DNA of 64,000 bases, from positions 27,482,372 through 27,546,371 of the forward strand of contig OX419337.1 in the NCBI GenBank assembly GCA_948470475.1. The letters run 5' to 3'. Position numbers and translations under genes: made by a program. The DNA comes from Galaxea fascicularis. Its lineage: Eukaryota > Cnidaria > Anthozoa > Scleractinia > Euphylliidae. Below, piece after piece: positions 20,630-46,086 of the stretch; position 1 is the first letter of the stretch, and every line of letters begins with the position of its first letter. The notes under the pieces were generated by a model. That model was not told the DNA's origin. It worked only from the letters and a program-made list of their open reading frames with translations, and made no database searches.

Positions 20630-20722
20630 ATAGTCTCCCTCGCAGCCGTTTTTTTGGATGTCACGCAACGTTTTTGGGGGAACGTTACGTGACATCCAAA
20701 AAACGGCTGCGAGGGAGACTAT
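20630..20722. mobile_element. Short palindromic MITE with a 7-bp target duplication
   Basis: The ends are ATAGTCTCCCTCGCAGCCG and its reverse complement, with arms of about 40 bp. TACTATT is repeated at 20623-20629 and 20723-20729. It lies only about 40 bp outside the giant foldback element. Confidence 0.8.
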
Positions 20723-23658
20723 TACTATTCCATGAGCTCACATAAGAGATGGATGCATCTTTCACTATTACTGTTGTCTTGTCACCCACAAAAAAAAAGA
20801 CATCCTAATTAGTTACATTCAAAGACTATTTCTTGTTTTTAATTAAAGCTTGGTTCATTTCATTTGTGGTCATTTCATATCCATTTGGCTAGGGGTACAA
20901 AGCTTTGTTCAGTTTTGTTTCCTCTACGTAAGAAGGCATGCATTAAACTAGTCTCTTCCTAAGCACGTTTTCTTAGTTGTAAGGAGTCTATCACACTGTA
21001 AGGAGCTATTGGAGAACTTTTGGAGTCATTACAACTGTAGAAGATTTGGAGTTCTTTTAACCCCAGAGTCAAGATCAGATGTAAGTCACGCTTGTAAATG
21101 TTGTAGTTTGTTTTTCCTTCTTTTTTTGTTCGTGGAGCACAATCGTAGTTTGCTTTTTCTTACATAAGAATCGCACGTTTCTTTCTACTTTCGCCGCATG
21201 TGCTTTAAATAGTTGTATAGCCTGATTGTAATAAATGCATTGAATCCTGCTTACCGCCTAGTGCTTCACTGTGGTTGACCTGGTGAACTCCAGTGCCTAA
21301 CACCATGCGTCCACAAACTGTTGCAGCCAACCTTGTGGAAAGTAATTCAGGGGTTGCTTGATGGGGTCAAGATGTCAATTTATGGGACTGTGGTGGTTAG
21401 TTATCCACTCTGCGACTTTGGTTTTTCAGGGTCAATCAGTTTTTGTCTTAATTAAGATTGACTGCATTCAATCACCACCTGGATTGTGAATTAATACTCA
21501 TAGTTGGTATGTTTTAAAGCCGTCGCATTTTAGACATTACCACATGCTGTAATCAGCAAATTCTTTGCCACACATTTCTTATTAAAAAATTTAACCCTGT
21601 AGCTCCAATGAGTGAGTGACATATAACTTCTCCTCACAATTTCAATGCAGTACAAAGCAGACAGGTGATGGGAATAGACAAATTTATCAGTTGGATGGTG
21701 TTTTCCCAGGAAATGTCTGGCAGCTTGAAGAGAGAATTGCATTGCAATATTTAGCCTTTTGGATTTGAATGCAGATTTCACACAAACTACACAATTGATT
21801 GTTCAGTGACATTTATTTCATTTGACTATGGTAAAAAATAATACTGTTGAGTAAGTACTGCACGCATACACAGAATTTATCCTTAACAGTTGTAACCCCA
21901 AGCAGCTCACTTGTTTGATATCTTCTAAATTACATTAACTTTGTGGATGACCCACTACCAGATCGCAATATTGGAAGCCTTTATAAAGTCATCTATTTTT
22001 CATGTAAGATCTCCAACTTATTGTGCACAAAACAAGATGGAATCTACAGAATCATTCATCATTAATGGCATTAAATAAGAGACAATAAATTCTACTGTCA
22101 CCCCTATCGTCACCCCTACATATTCTACACACACAGGTTTACACTGTAATGGAAGTAATAATAGAAAGGTTAAGCGTGACGTTTATGTCAAACAGCAAAC
22201 GTCGGAGTGAAATTGGGGTTTTGCCAAAAATGTAAGAAAACTGCTTGATATTAGCTCATTTCTGTCCTGTTTGCTCCAGATATCAAGCAACTTCTCAAAG
22301 GAACAAGACAAGTTAAAATGAGAGAATTTTCACGCTTTTATGATGAGCAGGAGCCTGCCGTTTCCCATTGGCCGTAACCGTCATGCTTAATCTCTCTAAT
22401 GTTAACAAATTTGATACTTGAAATACTCCCAAACATTACTATGGGACATACACAAATATGTGTAAGGAGAGTTTCTATATTGACCCCATACAAAATAATC
22501 CTACAACTATAACACTAATGTACAATAATAATAATAATAATGACAATAACAATAAGTGCTAATATAAAGATGGACCTTTGTTATCCCTGTCTTTAGGGGA
22601 ATCCCTAAAAACACAGTATAGTCTGTTATGAACCCATTAAACATCTCAGAGAAATAGAAACTACCATAACCTTACTTTGTACACCTTTAAGATTTGAAAC
22701 AATTACTTCCCTAGTGCAAACAATTTTTTAGTTCAAAATTACAGAAAAGTTTATTTCAGCTACATATAGCCTAAATTCTTTGTAAATAATTGTGCAAACA
22801 CTATACTAACAGCAGCACAATTTTCTCTTAAATAGCAATTAAAATTCTAAGCTTTTGATAATTATCATGAAGGCGTGAAGTTCTCAGTTCTTTTGTTGCA
22901 GGTGTGTGTGTTTACAAGCAGCTGAAACATCATTTTAAAGCATATTCAAAGTGTGATTTTTCTTAAATTCAACACCTTTTCAACATTCCCTTTGTTCCTG
23001 AAATGTTAAATATTCTTGGTGTTTAGGCACCTTTTTCAACATTCAATAAACAAATGCACCCTCACAAAAGTAAAGATTAGCTCCGCAACAGATTTGATTC
23101 TCATGCAAACATACAAACATGTTTTCAAAATAGATAGGATCATGAATTCATTGTGGCCTTTAGTGCACTTTTAAAACCACAGCTCTACTTTATGAATGCA
23201 ATTACTTTGTTTACATGGGTTAGCTTGAAAGTAACGTGGAACAGTTGGCCTAGTCTGATTCACCTCTACACATATGTCCCCACTTAGAAGGTCAGATGGC
23301 CAGCTAGAAGACAAGACATTTAAATGAAGTGGACTGGCTGATTGATGATTGAATGTTGATTGATTAAAACAGTTGTGCTTACAAAGAAAGAATGATTTTC
23401 CAGTTCAATAACAGTCTGGAAATTAGACTCACTATATTGCTAAGTAATCTGTAGTAAACTATTGTACTCTTTAAGCCCCAATATTGACAAGGTTATGATT
23501 CTCCTCACTGTTTGTAATACATTCCATGCTACTGTCTTTGGTGATTAACTCCTATATTCTCATGACCTGCAGGTTTGATCAAGCAGTCATGTTGTAAGGA
23601 GATGTTAGCTGCTTGTCGCTATTAGGGCTTAGCGAGTTGATCCTGACTGAGGTTATTG
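20723..23658. other. Intergenic region downstream of the MANSC-domain gene
   Basis: No gene is supported. A dispersed repeat at about 21590-21785 (GTAGCTCCAATGAGTGAGTG, CTTCTCCTCACAATTTCAAT) is shared with 58690-58860. An AAT-type microsatellite lies at about 22525-22545. The part next to 23659 is presumably the 3' UTR of the minus-strand gene. Confidence 0.4.
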
Positions 23659-26600
23659 TTACAGGTACATTCCATTAATCAGGTAATCTGCATCATCAGT
23701 TGCGAATGGTCGTCGTTTTAGTTTGCTCTTCACAATTCTGAGTCGAAGTGCAACAACAAACAAGAGCAGAATGGCCAGCACAAGGAAAATTGCAAGTGGC
23801 AGCACAGCCTTGTTCTCGATAATCCTCAGACGACGTGTTTCTATGACGACAACATCTGAAACATTCTTGTGTGGTAACGGCAATTCAATAACTGGAGGTT
23901 TTGCATATGATTTTGAAGGTGTTTCTTCATCTAAAACAAGCACAAATATGCCATTGGTTAACATATATATAAGATGTGCTACTTCTAAGAAGGGCAACTA
24001 ATTTTGCCAATTTTCACCTACAAGGATGCCATACTGTCAAAATTTATTGCTGAAGACTGGGGATTTTCCCTGGAAATTCCGAGTTAGATCAGCAGCTACT
24101 AAAAAACTAAAAAACTGAAAAAACTACCACAATAGCTGGATCCCCTTGCTAATTTTAATGCAAATCCCCACCAACCTACGAAATTTAGTCACAGCCCTGT
24201 TTCAGAAAGATGCTGGCCCCACACCCATGGAAAAAAAAGAAAACAAAGTTAAAAAAAAAATCTTTCATCAAGGATATGGGTATTAATTTCTGTATACGGT
24301 ATTACAAGGAGAAATTTCATGATGTTTAAAAGGCATTTATCCTAGGGAAGATTAAGCCTATTACAAATAGCCTAAGCACACCTTGTGACTTGTCTTCATG
24401 AGGTTTTGTTTTCTTAACTGTTGTGGTCTTTTGTGTTGTCTTAGGTGGCTGCTCTGTTTTCACTGTCTTCCTTGTCGTTTTCTCTGTGGTATGGTGCTGT
24501 GTTTTTGGTCGCTCTTGCTGCTTCTTGGTTGTTGGTTTCTGTGTAGTTTTCTTGTGGTTCACAGGGATTGTATACGGGAAGTTTGGGTTGTTATCAACAA
24601 AGTCTCTCCACTGATGAAACGTTGGAGGTTGAGTGACCTTTTCTGGTGGTGGTACAATTTCCTCTAGTTTCGTCTCAAGTTCAGCATCCACATCATCTGC
24701 ATCTTGATGTGAGGGAGGCTGTACTTGCTTAGATTCCTCTTTGACCTTTTCTATTGGTATCACAGGTTCATTAGTTTCAACCTCCACATGTTTTGCTGGT
24801 TTCTCAGGCTTCTTTGGAACAACCTCCTGGTAAACAGGCTGCTCATCTTCCTCAGAAGCTTTCGCTGTTGGTTTCTTTGTGGTCTTTGTGCGATATGTGG
24901 CTTTTCCAAATTCTTTTACTGCCTTTGGATATCCCGTATTTTGTCCTTCAGGTTTTGCTTTCCAAGAAGCATGCAGATCTTTATGCTCTTCATATTTATT
25001 TGCTTGCTGTCTTGATGGAGGTTTGTATGAGTCATAAGGGTTGGACTCTAAATCTTCCTCTTCTTCACTGTCACCTACAATGGGCAATAATAATAATTAC
25101 AAAAAATTTTTTACTGATACTTAGCTTGTAAGTTAAATAATCAAGTATTTTGTATGTTGAATATGACAAATATTATATATATATATTTTATTATTGCTTA
25201 TAGCGCGCAAATTAACATTCGAATATGATCAAATGTGCGTTACATCTAAGATACCTAAAAACTATAAACAAAATGCTATAAGAAAAACTATATACATCCT
25301 ATAAAAACTAAAATACATCATAAAAACTAATTACACTGTATTAAAAATAAGATAATGAGCAATTAAATTAGGTAAAATTAACAAAAAACCGTGCAAAACA
25401 AAAAAATCTAGTTATTCGCTGAAGGCGGAGTGAATATTGTCAAATTATTGGACAATATTCACTAAGCCTGAGGTGAATAACTGTTTTATATAATGTCATA
25501 TGAGGAACTACTCAACCAATCAGGGGTGTCATTAGAAGCCAGCACCTGGTGAAAATCGCCGCCTAGTTTGTCAGAATTTACCTCTCTTCGCCGCCTACAT
25601 TGTCTAGATTTCACTGAAATGATTAAAAAAAATTAATCAGGCAGCCGCTTACTTAAGCAAGCTCAGACGGCTATTTCAAAACTTATTGAAACCCCTGCCA
25701 ATCAGATTGCTGGAAATTCTTTGTTCAACTCTGAAAGTATACTAATTATATCAATATTATTGTCATATGTCAAGTCATGCCATGTGACACAATGTGACAT
25801 TATATTACATTGTATTATATGGTGCTTGTTAGTGACCAATAACACCAGTGTTCCGGATAACTTTCAGAGTCCAGGGGTCTAACAGTAGACATGGATCTTC
25901 CGGAATTTTCTTACTCATCATGTCAGTGTGTTGGGTCAGGCAGCTAGCTTTCTTGGTTTAGACCTGAGAACCCATTCTTATCTGGAACACTGAATACTTT
26001 CTTTCACAATGATGTTTTCAAACTGAAAACATCTTAAACAACATTCTGGCTTTTTTTTTAACAAGTTTCAACTGTTCAAATTTAATCTTACAGACTATAG
26101 TAGTTGGGGTTTTAAGATAAGTGTTGCAATAAATTTGTAATTTATTAACAAAGTATTAACAAAATTTGATTCCCAGGACTACCAAGGCGCTGCAAGGACC
26201 ACATCAAATTGCTTTAATTAAATTTAACCTCAACTAAGCTATGATTCCACAGAAGAATGTTGAGACTAGAAATTACTGAAGGATCAGTAAACTCATCAGC
26301 AACAGCCAAAAGTATTAACAAAACGAAAAAAAAAAACCAAACAGGGGAATTTCCCTTGACTGTTTATTTGAAGCAGAGAGGCCATATTGAAATGAAGCAC
26401 TTTCTCGTTGAACTAAACAAAACAAATCTGCGCCCTTAAGACATGGCTCTACAATAACCACATTGAATTATGTTTGATTTGTTCAAAATAATGATTAAAA
26501 TGTTCACATTATGTGCATTGAAATTAGAAATTGCATCATTTGGGAATTCGCTCAGAAGACCGTGACCAAACTCACTTGCAATTATGTTAATTTACAAACA

Positions 26601-28092
26601 AAAAAACTGAGAAAAGTGCTTGACCATAAAATCAGAACCCAAGTACTGTAAAATTTAGAATCATTTTGCTATAGAAAACTCTAATAGTTACTAATAATAA
26701 GGTTTGGCAAGCTGTGAGTGTTTTATCACATACCTTAACATCACACAATTGGTCAAAAAACAAAACAAAACAGCTGTGCCTTTATTTTCAACCCACTTCT
26801 ACCCTTATCTGATACATATCAAAAAGGATAGATTAAAAACATGGTGATGTTTAAATCAGACACGAAAAACAGTACTTGAAATTAATGTCACTCGACTGAA
26901 AAAGCTTTTATTTCAATTTGTGTTTGTTTTGATTAAAATTTCAGGAATAAATCAAGGTCCTCTAGCAACAAACCAAGAAATTGTTTTTTAATGTTCTATA
27001 GATGAAATTATGAAATTATTGTCATCAGACAAGAAACGGTTTAAACACTACATAAGCTTAATGCTTCCCACGTTTGTTCAATGTTTCACTGCCTTTGTTC
27101 AGTTTAAAAATAGGAAGAGGATTGATCAAGTTCAAGCAAGCAAACATCTCCAAACCTATTAAGCTTCTTCACCACGGCAACTTCGCCTTGTTTAGAAAAT
27201 ACGACAGTGACAACAGCTTCAAAGTGTAATGTGAACTGGCGATACGCGTAATACAACACCAATTCGAACAGGGGAAAATCTGGTTTGGAACGAGGAAGTA
27301 CATTTTGTACAAGCTTTCTGCGAGGATTGTAAAGAAAGACAAATAACATGCCTCTCCCCATTAAAGGAAAATATGAAAATGTAGTGGAAACAGTATTTAA
27401 ATCAATAGCGTTGATCAAATTCACGAGAAGATTTCATCAAGTTTTAACAAAACCATTCCATTTTTAGTTCGAATTTGTTGTCACGAACAGCATTCTCTAC
27501 ACCTCAAGTTGGTGGATTAATAAAGAAGAAAACCTGAGTTACACAAACAAACCAGAATATGGATAACACTTTAATCTGTATTCTTACCGTCGGGCTGCGA
27601 AGGTCTGTATTGTGATTTAACTTTCAACGCGGGTGGATTGACCTTTTTCGACGGAATCTCGAACTGATTTCCATCCAAATTTGATAATTTCCTGTCTGGT
27701 CTTTCATAACTTATTGTAGCGTAGTGATCATGTTCTCCAAAGCGACATTTGCTCGGGGTGCCGCAGTGAAACATGTAACAAATCTTCTCAATTATATCGA
27801 AGTAGCTATATTCACCCGCAGAGCTCGAGTTCTTGTACTGCATTTGAGCTAGATCGCAACTTTCTCGCTCACAGCACAACTTATAACACTCCCTCGCGTC
27901 TAGAACAGTGGCATGTTTTAGAAATCTTGCTCCATTATTCTGAGATTCTCTTGCCTTTATAATCTGTCTTTTCTGCACATGAATATTATAAGGACATTGG
28001 TATTCATTTAAATCACCGACGGCAAAAACGCAACACAAGAAAGCCAATAAAATGCCCGGTAGAATGACTCGATGGAAGCCTTTCAAACCCAT
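23659..28092 (-). CDS. MANSC-domain type I transmembrane protein, three coding exons
   Basis: The exons are 28092-27588, 25074-24382 and 23930-23659, all joined in phase 1, giving 489 residues. The ATG at 28092 is preferred because it opens a clear signal peptide (MGLKGFHRVILPGILLAFLC). Residues about 30-130 form a MANSC-type module: eight cysteines including the CC pair in CYKLCCERESCDLAQ, ending with CRFGEHDHYATISY. A long Lys/Thr/Pro/Glu-rich stalk follows (about 150-400, with KTTQKPTTKK-like runs suited to O-glycosylation), then a transmembrane helix (about 441-462) and a short basic tail ending DYLINGMYL, a tail type I recall from vertebrate MANSC proteins. Function is unknown; a cell-surface role is inferred. 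The second donor, GTGTGC, is weaker than the others. Confidence 0.82.
25075..27587. other. First intron of the MANSC-domain gene, repeat-bearing
   Basis: At about 25430-25475 an inverted repeat (GAGTGAATATTGTC and its complement) suggests a MITE. At about 25500-25740 a repeat related to 34860-34990 occurs (GTCATTAGAAGCCAGCACC, TTTGTCTAGATTT). A minus-strand frame at 27104-27424 (106 codons) has higher GC than the surrounding intron but no recognised domain; it could be an unrecognised exon. Confidence 0.4.
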
Positions 28093-28361
28093 CGTGAGAA
28101 AGCACGGACTTGGCTTTCTCAAGCTCGCGACTTTATGATTGTTTTGAGTCTGTAGCTTGACCAAGAGTTGAGTACAAAATGGTTTCTTCCACCAAACTGA
28201 CGACACAACAACATGGATGCCGTCCCCAGTGGACGGTCCAATAAATTGTTTCGCTCTACGTCATTTTTTTTGGAGAAGAGACGGCGCATGCGTTAAATGA
28301 ATTTCCACACAAAAAAAATCTTAACAGGAAACAGATCTGGCAAAGTGTCATAGACTTTCAA
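28093..28361. promoter_or_regulatory. Divergent promoter region between the MANSC-domain gene and the PM20D2-like gene
   Basis: Only 269 bp separate the two start codons, which face away from each other. The interval must hold both 5' leaders and both promoters, so a bidirectional promoter is inferred from spacing. No TATA box stands out. Confidence 0.5.
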
Positions 28362-29555
28362 ATGGCGAGTCAGTTAGAAACGTTCCTTTCGGTTGTAGCC
28401 CCCAAAATCGACAGTAAAGCGAAAGAACTTCAAGAGATCAGTTTGAAAATCTGGGAAAAACCTGAGTTAGCGTACGAAGAGCATTTTGCTCACGGCATTT
28501 TGAGCGATTATTTTGAGAAGGAAGGATTTGAAGTGACGAGAAACTACACTCTGCCAACAGCTTTCCGAGCGGTTTTCGGAGACAAAAATGCTGGCCCAAC
28601 AGTTGGTGTGCTATGTGAGTACGATGCGTTACCTGGGATAGGCCATGGATGTGGTCATAACTTGATTGCCATTGCTGGAGTGGCTGTAGCATTGGGGGTG
28701 AAATCCGCAATTCAGGGGGGGCTCGAGGCTAGGGTTGTTGCCATGGGAACACCCGCCGAGGAAGGAGGTGGTGGGAAGGTCCACATGATCAATAATGGTT
28801 GTTTTAAGGATGTAGATTTCTGTGTGATGTTGCACCCGGCACCTTTTAATGTGGCATTTTATGTGAGCCAAGCACTTGAAATGGTTGAAGTTACATACAA
28901 ACAGGACTTGGAACATAATATAGGATTTCCATTTAATAGTCGCAATCCTCTTGATGCAGCTGTCATGGCCTACAGCTCCATAAGCATGCTCAGACAACAC
29001 ATGAAGCCCACCTGGCGTGTCCATGGAATCATAAGTGATGGTGGGGTGCAGCCAAGTGTTATCCTCAAGAAGTCAACGCTGCAGTTTTGGGTGCGGACTG
29101 TCAAGAACAGCGAATGTGCTGTTCTGAGATCCAAGGTAAATGACTGCTTTGAGGTAGCAGCCAAGGCCACTGGCTGCACTGTAGATATTGAATGGGAGCC
29201 TCACCCTCATGCTGGGATGCTGTCAAATAACACTTTAGCACTTCTGTATCAAAAGTATGCTGAACAAATAGGCATGGCCTTCCCTTCGAAAAAAGAGCAG
29301 GAGAGTATCGTGGATGGGTCTACAGACATGGGGAATGTTTCAATGGTAGTTCCAGGGCTACACCCACTGTATTGCATAAGCTCTGTGCCCTATCACTCCG
29401 CCCCTTTTCGAGAAGCGTCAGGTACACAGCATGCTCATGATCAGACCATCTTGGCAGCAAAAGCCTTGTGCTCTGCTGCTGTTGAAGTGCTGAGTAATTC
29501 TTGTCTGGTGAGTCAAATGAAAGATGACTTTGTGCAAGCTATTCAAGATGCATAG
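28362..29555 (+). CDS. PM20D2: PM20D2-like M20-family dipeptidase/amidohydrolase, intronless
   Basis: One uninterrupted frame of 397 residues. The M20 metal-site motifs are present: CEYDALPGIGHGCGHN (residues 85-100, with D88 and H99 as likely ligands) and GTPAEEGGGGK (129-139, catalytic Glu region). The C-terminal half keeps STDMGNVS and VPGLHPLY. In mammals PM20D2 hydrolyses dipeptides of basic amino acids and is linked to carnosine repair; a similar cytosolic activity is inferred. Around residue 190 the usual lid-domain GK-SHA block is replaced by KQDLEHNIGFPFN, so substrate binding may differ. Lack of introns in this intron-rich setting suggests a retrocopy, but the frame is intact. An AATAAA lies at about 29700. 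Confidence 0.9.
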   Translation: MASQLETFLSVVAPKIDSKAKELQEISLKIWEKPELAYEEHFAHGILSDYFEKEGFEVTRNYTLPTAFRAVFGDKNAGPTVGVLCEYDALPGIGHGCGHNLIAIAGVAVALGVKSAIQGGLEARVVAMGTPAEEGGGGKVHMINNGCFKDVDFCVMLHPAPFNVAFYVSQALEMVEVTYKQDLEHNIGFPFNSRNPLDAAVMAYSSISMLRQHMKPTWRVHGIISDGGVQPSVILKKSTLQFWVRTVKNSECAVLRSKVNDCFEVAAKATGCTVDIEWEPHPHAGMLSNNTLALLYQKYAEQIGMAFPSKKEQESIVDGSTDMGNVSMVVPGLHPLYCISSVPYHSAPFREASGTQHAHDQTILAAKALCSAAVEVLSNSCLVSQMKDDFVQAIQDA

Positions 29556-29884
29556 ACCTCAAAGAAAGTCTAATTCAGATTATTGCAGAGAGTTGGACTG
29601 AAATTGATCTTAATAATACATATAGTAGCAATGATGAAACTGGCCTTAATTAGCACACGTTGCATCAAGGTTTAATAAGTCAGCTCAGTCAACTTGCTAA
29701 ATAAATACTGTTTACTAATATTTTACTTCACCATGTAAAAATAACAACACTATAATACAATAAACAGAACAAAACACAAAATTACAATAAGTATGTTAGG
29801 GTAATCACAATAGCAGGTAGCTATTTAGTTTGGGTCCAAATAAACAACACATTACAGGTCAAGCATGACTATGAGAAGAGTTAC

Positions 29885-30236
29885 ATTTAAGGGCCTGTGT
29901 ACATGGAGGGAGGGTACCCCAGCTAGGAGAGTTAAAACATAACCTGCCTTTACATGCATTGAGCGGCTGCTAAGCACAATAAGATGGTGGACAAAAGCAA
30001 CTTTTTGTCACAACATTTTTATCACTCATTCTGGTAGTGACCGCTTTCCAGTGTTTAGGACTATTATTTTGCACTCCAATGATCGAGCATAGTTGCCAGA
30101 GACAGTTAACATCAAAAGGAGCCTTGGAAAAGAATGCTACTTTCACTGTCTCCTCACCTTGTAGAGCTGGGACAACCCAGGTCGAACCGTTTACATGGCA
30201 AAAGAAAGCCCGTCTAGAAGGGTACCCTGGGTAAGT
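29885..30236. mobile_element. Possible non-autonomous DNA element with imperfect inverted ends
   Basis: The left part (TACATGGAGGGAGGGTACCC) and the right part, read in reverse complement (CCCAGGGTACCCTTCTAGAC), share an inverted GGGTACCC-containing block and a following CATGTAAA-type block. The interior has no coding sequence. Borders are approximate and no target duplication was found. Confidence 0.35.
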
Positions 30237-30499
30237 ATACAGTTACTAAAAGAAGAGAAGAGACAGAGAAAGTAATGATGGTACCTAAAACACTTCACTT
30301 CAGTTTAACTGTTGTGATTTGTTCTGGGCATCCAGATAGTGGGAGCTGTGCTCCCTGCAAATGTTGTGGACTTTCTCAGTCATTTGCTTCTTGCATTGTT
30401 CCTACTTTAACCGTAGGTGCAGTGGCACAAATAATGAATTATCTCCCCCTCACTCATGCTCTTGATCATGTTCCATGCTCAAAGCTCAACTTAACGGCA

Positions 30500-30717
30500 A
30501 GTTTTATCCCTTTCACTCCAAGGAGTGATCAAAAAGGAATTTCTCCTTGCAATATCATTATATAGGTTGTCAAGCACACAGGTGATCAGAATGAAGAAAA
30601 AAATCAGCTAGGGGATATTGTTTGCTTTGACACCAAGTTATCAGAACTGTAAGCAATGTATGGGAGACAGTAAGGAGAATTAATATCAAGATCGTGGGAG
30701 TGAAGGGGTTAAAGGAT
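30500..30717 (-). repeat. Dispersed repeat family A, reverse orientation
   Basis: In reverse complement it starts CCTTTAACCCCTTCACTCCC and ends near TTTTTGATCACTCCTTGG, following the same framework as 51745-51956. The AAGGAGAAATTCC segment is typical of the family. Confidence 0.5.
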
Positions 30718-32004
30718 GGTCAGTGAAAAGTTATTGACATGTCAGGGACTATAGGTAAGTCGTCATAGTGCGCTTTTCAATCAGTGTCATAAAACCAAAA
30801 CACAATCGGTACAATGAGCCAATCAGAATACAAAGTAATTACAATTATATCTTTCAGTTAGTACGCACGCTGTGATTGGTCAATTTAGTGGGCCATACTC
30901 TACTGTACAGCCCGCTAAAATTTGAAGTTTCCTTTTCCACGCTCCAGATTAACCTCCAACATATAATAAATATCTTACTAAACTCGTTTTCTCGGTCTGT
31001 ACTGCAAGTTACGGGATCCTAATTTTTTCGCTTTGATTCGTGGCCCACTTGCTTCACACTTGAGCCATAAGTGAACCGGAAAAAAACTCAGTCTGTAATT
31101 TACAGTACGGACCTCGAACTCGGCTAGTAAGAGGTACATATCCTGCAACAAATAAGTGTGTATTAGCTGCAATACATGTTATCCACTTGGTAGCAACTTC
31201 TCCACTGGATGTTATCTGCTCCTTGAAAAACTGGTGGCTGAGTTGAAATTTTATCCAGTTCATGGATACACAATTGACAGTTGAAAGGTTTAACGTAAAA
31301 GACAATGTTAAGACATTACTGCAGTTGTGCTGATTTTATTTCAACTTTACCATGAGAGAGATTTCCCATGAATACTTTGATCTACCAGCTAACTTGTTAA
31401 ACTTAACAAAATAATGATCATCATCCTTCAACAAAGCAGCCTATCAAAAAATTTCTTACAAAACTGTGTTCCAAATTTAACTATTAAATTACAAAATACA
31501 TGTTTTTCGGATGCCAAAACATCTGACAAATAATTTTATAATTTACCTTATTTCTTTCACCAAAAAATGACAGCTATAAGCCTACTGGCTAATGTCAAAC
31601 CACTTGTACTACAACACACATTTCTAGACTTTCTCAAAGTCTGTTTTTGATTTTACCTTTCATGGCAGACTTGTGACTCTGCCACTCGTCTTGTGAATTT
31701 GTCACTCACATAAGTCATCTTGGCATTAAGTCTATACATCTCTAATAAACCATTTATAACTTTTTCAATTCACAACTTGGCAGCAAGTCTACACATCTCT
31801 AATGAACCATTATAACTTTTTCAATACTGAAGTGTATGGGTTTCCCATTTAAATGAAAAAAGTTTGAAGAGACTACAACCTTTTTTCTATTTTTCAACAC
31901 CATCAGAATGTAAAACATTTCCCCTAAAAACTGAAACTAACAAACGTGCAGGGTAGTAAATCCCCAGTAACATTTACTGTAGCAGAAATTAAAAAAGGAG
32001 GTTC
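30718..32004. other. Intergenic sequence and 3' UTR of KMO
   Basis: Part of this is the KMO 3' UTR; a minus-strand AATAAA lies at 31340-31335. A roughly 55-bp tandem duplication (CATCTCTAATAAACCATTTA and CATCTCTAATGAACCATTAT) lies at about 31722-31830. Frames at 30978-31305 on the minus strand are not convincing. Confidence 0.4.
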
Positions 32005-45180
<13,176 letters not shown>

Positions 45181-45302
45181 CTTGAAACGCTTGGAGAACG
45201 ATGGAAAACTGGGAACCAGGTCACAAATATTGCGGGAAAGAGGGATTGTTGTATGGGGAAACTTGACCGTGGATTGGTAACACTAGTATATCACCTGCTC
45301 TC
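45181..45302. promoter_or_regulatory. Upstream region of KMO, possibly bidirectional
   Basis: Only 122 bp separate the KMO start codon from an outward-facing ATG at 45303 that opens a candidate exon with a consensus donor. If that exon is real the interval is a bidirectional promoter. Confidence 0.35.
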
Positions 45303-45365
45303 ATGAGTGGCAAACTCCGCCAAAAAAACCCAAATCGATCAAAAGGCCTCCAGAAAATAGACGAG
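45303..45365 (+). CDS. Candidate first coding exon of an unidentified gene
   Basis: ATG opens 21 codons, basic and hydrophilic (MSGKLRQKNPNRSKGLQKID), ending exactly at a strong splice donor GAG|GTAAGT. Without splicing the frame stops after about 29 codons. I could not find the next exon: the following plus-strand gene, SRP14, has its own start. A frame at 45389-45625 lies downstream but does not join obviously. It may be an exon of a gene with distant exons, or chance. Confidence 0.3.
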
Positions 45366-46086
45366 GTAAGTACAATTTCTTCATTTTATTGAAAGATGGA
45401 CAAAATAATAATAAATTATTTATCCTTTATTACAAGTTTGAATTTGACTATATTCCCAACCTGGCCCATACAGTGTCTTGTAGAGTGCTCAAATTATCAA
45501 TGGTTGACATTGACACACAACACCACTTACTTCAGAAGGTCACGTCCCAGTCACAGCCCTCAAAATTAATTATTAATTACCTCAACGTTTGGGCTGCCTG
45601 TGGTGTAACCATTCTAAATAAATGAAAGCTGCTGGTAAGTAATTTCAGTGTTGCACTTTGTTATGTTGTATAGATGGGCCTACTTTTTAAGTCTGTACAT
45701 AGGTCATGCCAGGTCATGCTAGGTCAGTAATCTCCACATAATTTGTCCTAAAGTGAACAAAAAATCAATGTGGGAAGTTAAAAAAAAATTCAAGATTTCT
45801 GTCCACAACACATTGAATCCTGCCATCTTGCAGCTGCAAGGGACGTGAAACTATCGTCGTTAAATGCAAACTTGTTCTTGTTCTCATTCAGGGTTTTCTT
45901 CCGGGCATGTTCACTCCAAAACAAAGTTGGTGACCCGCCCCCCCCCCATTTTTTTTACATTTCTCACACATCTCATCATCTTACAGTGGTAAAAGTCTAA
46001 GAAAAAAATCAACGTCCATAAGATCTTAATACACATAAGCCACATGAGCATTACAGCACTTACAGTAACAGACTAATTGTTGATCA

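Noticed and set aside
20492..20695. 67-codon minus-strand frame
   Set aside because: It spans the tip of the foldback element and the adjacent MITE; no conserved domain.
24398..25131. Hydrophobic plus-strand frames
   Set aside because: Antisense shadows of the Lys/Thr-rich stalk exon of the MANSC gene.
28438..29179. Minus-strand frames of 69-131 codons
   Set aside because: Antisense shadows of the PM20D2-like coding sequence.
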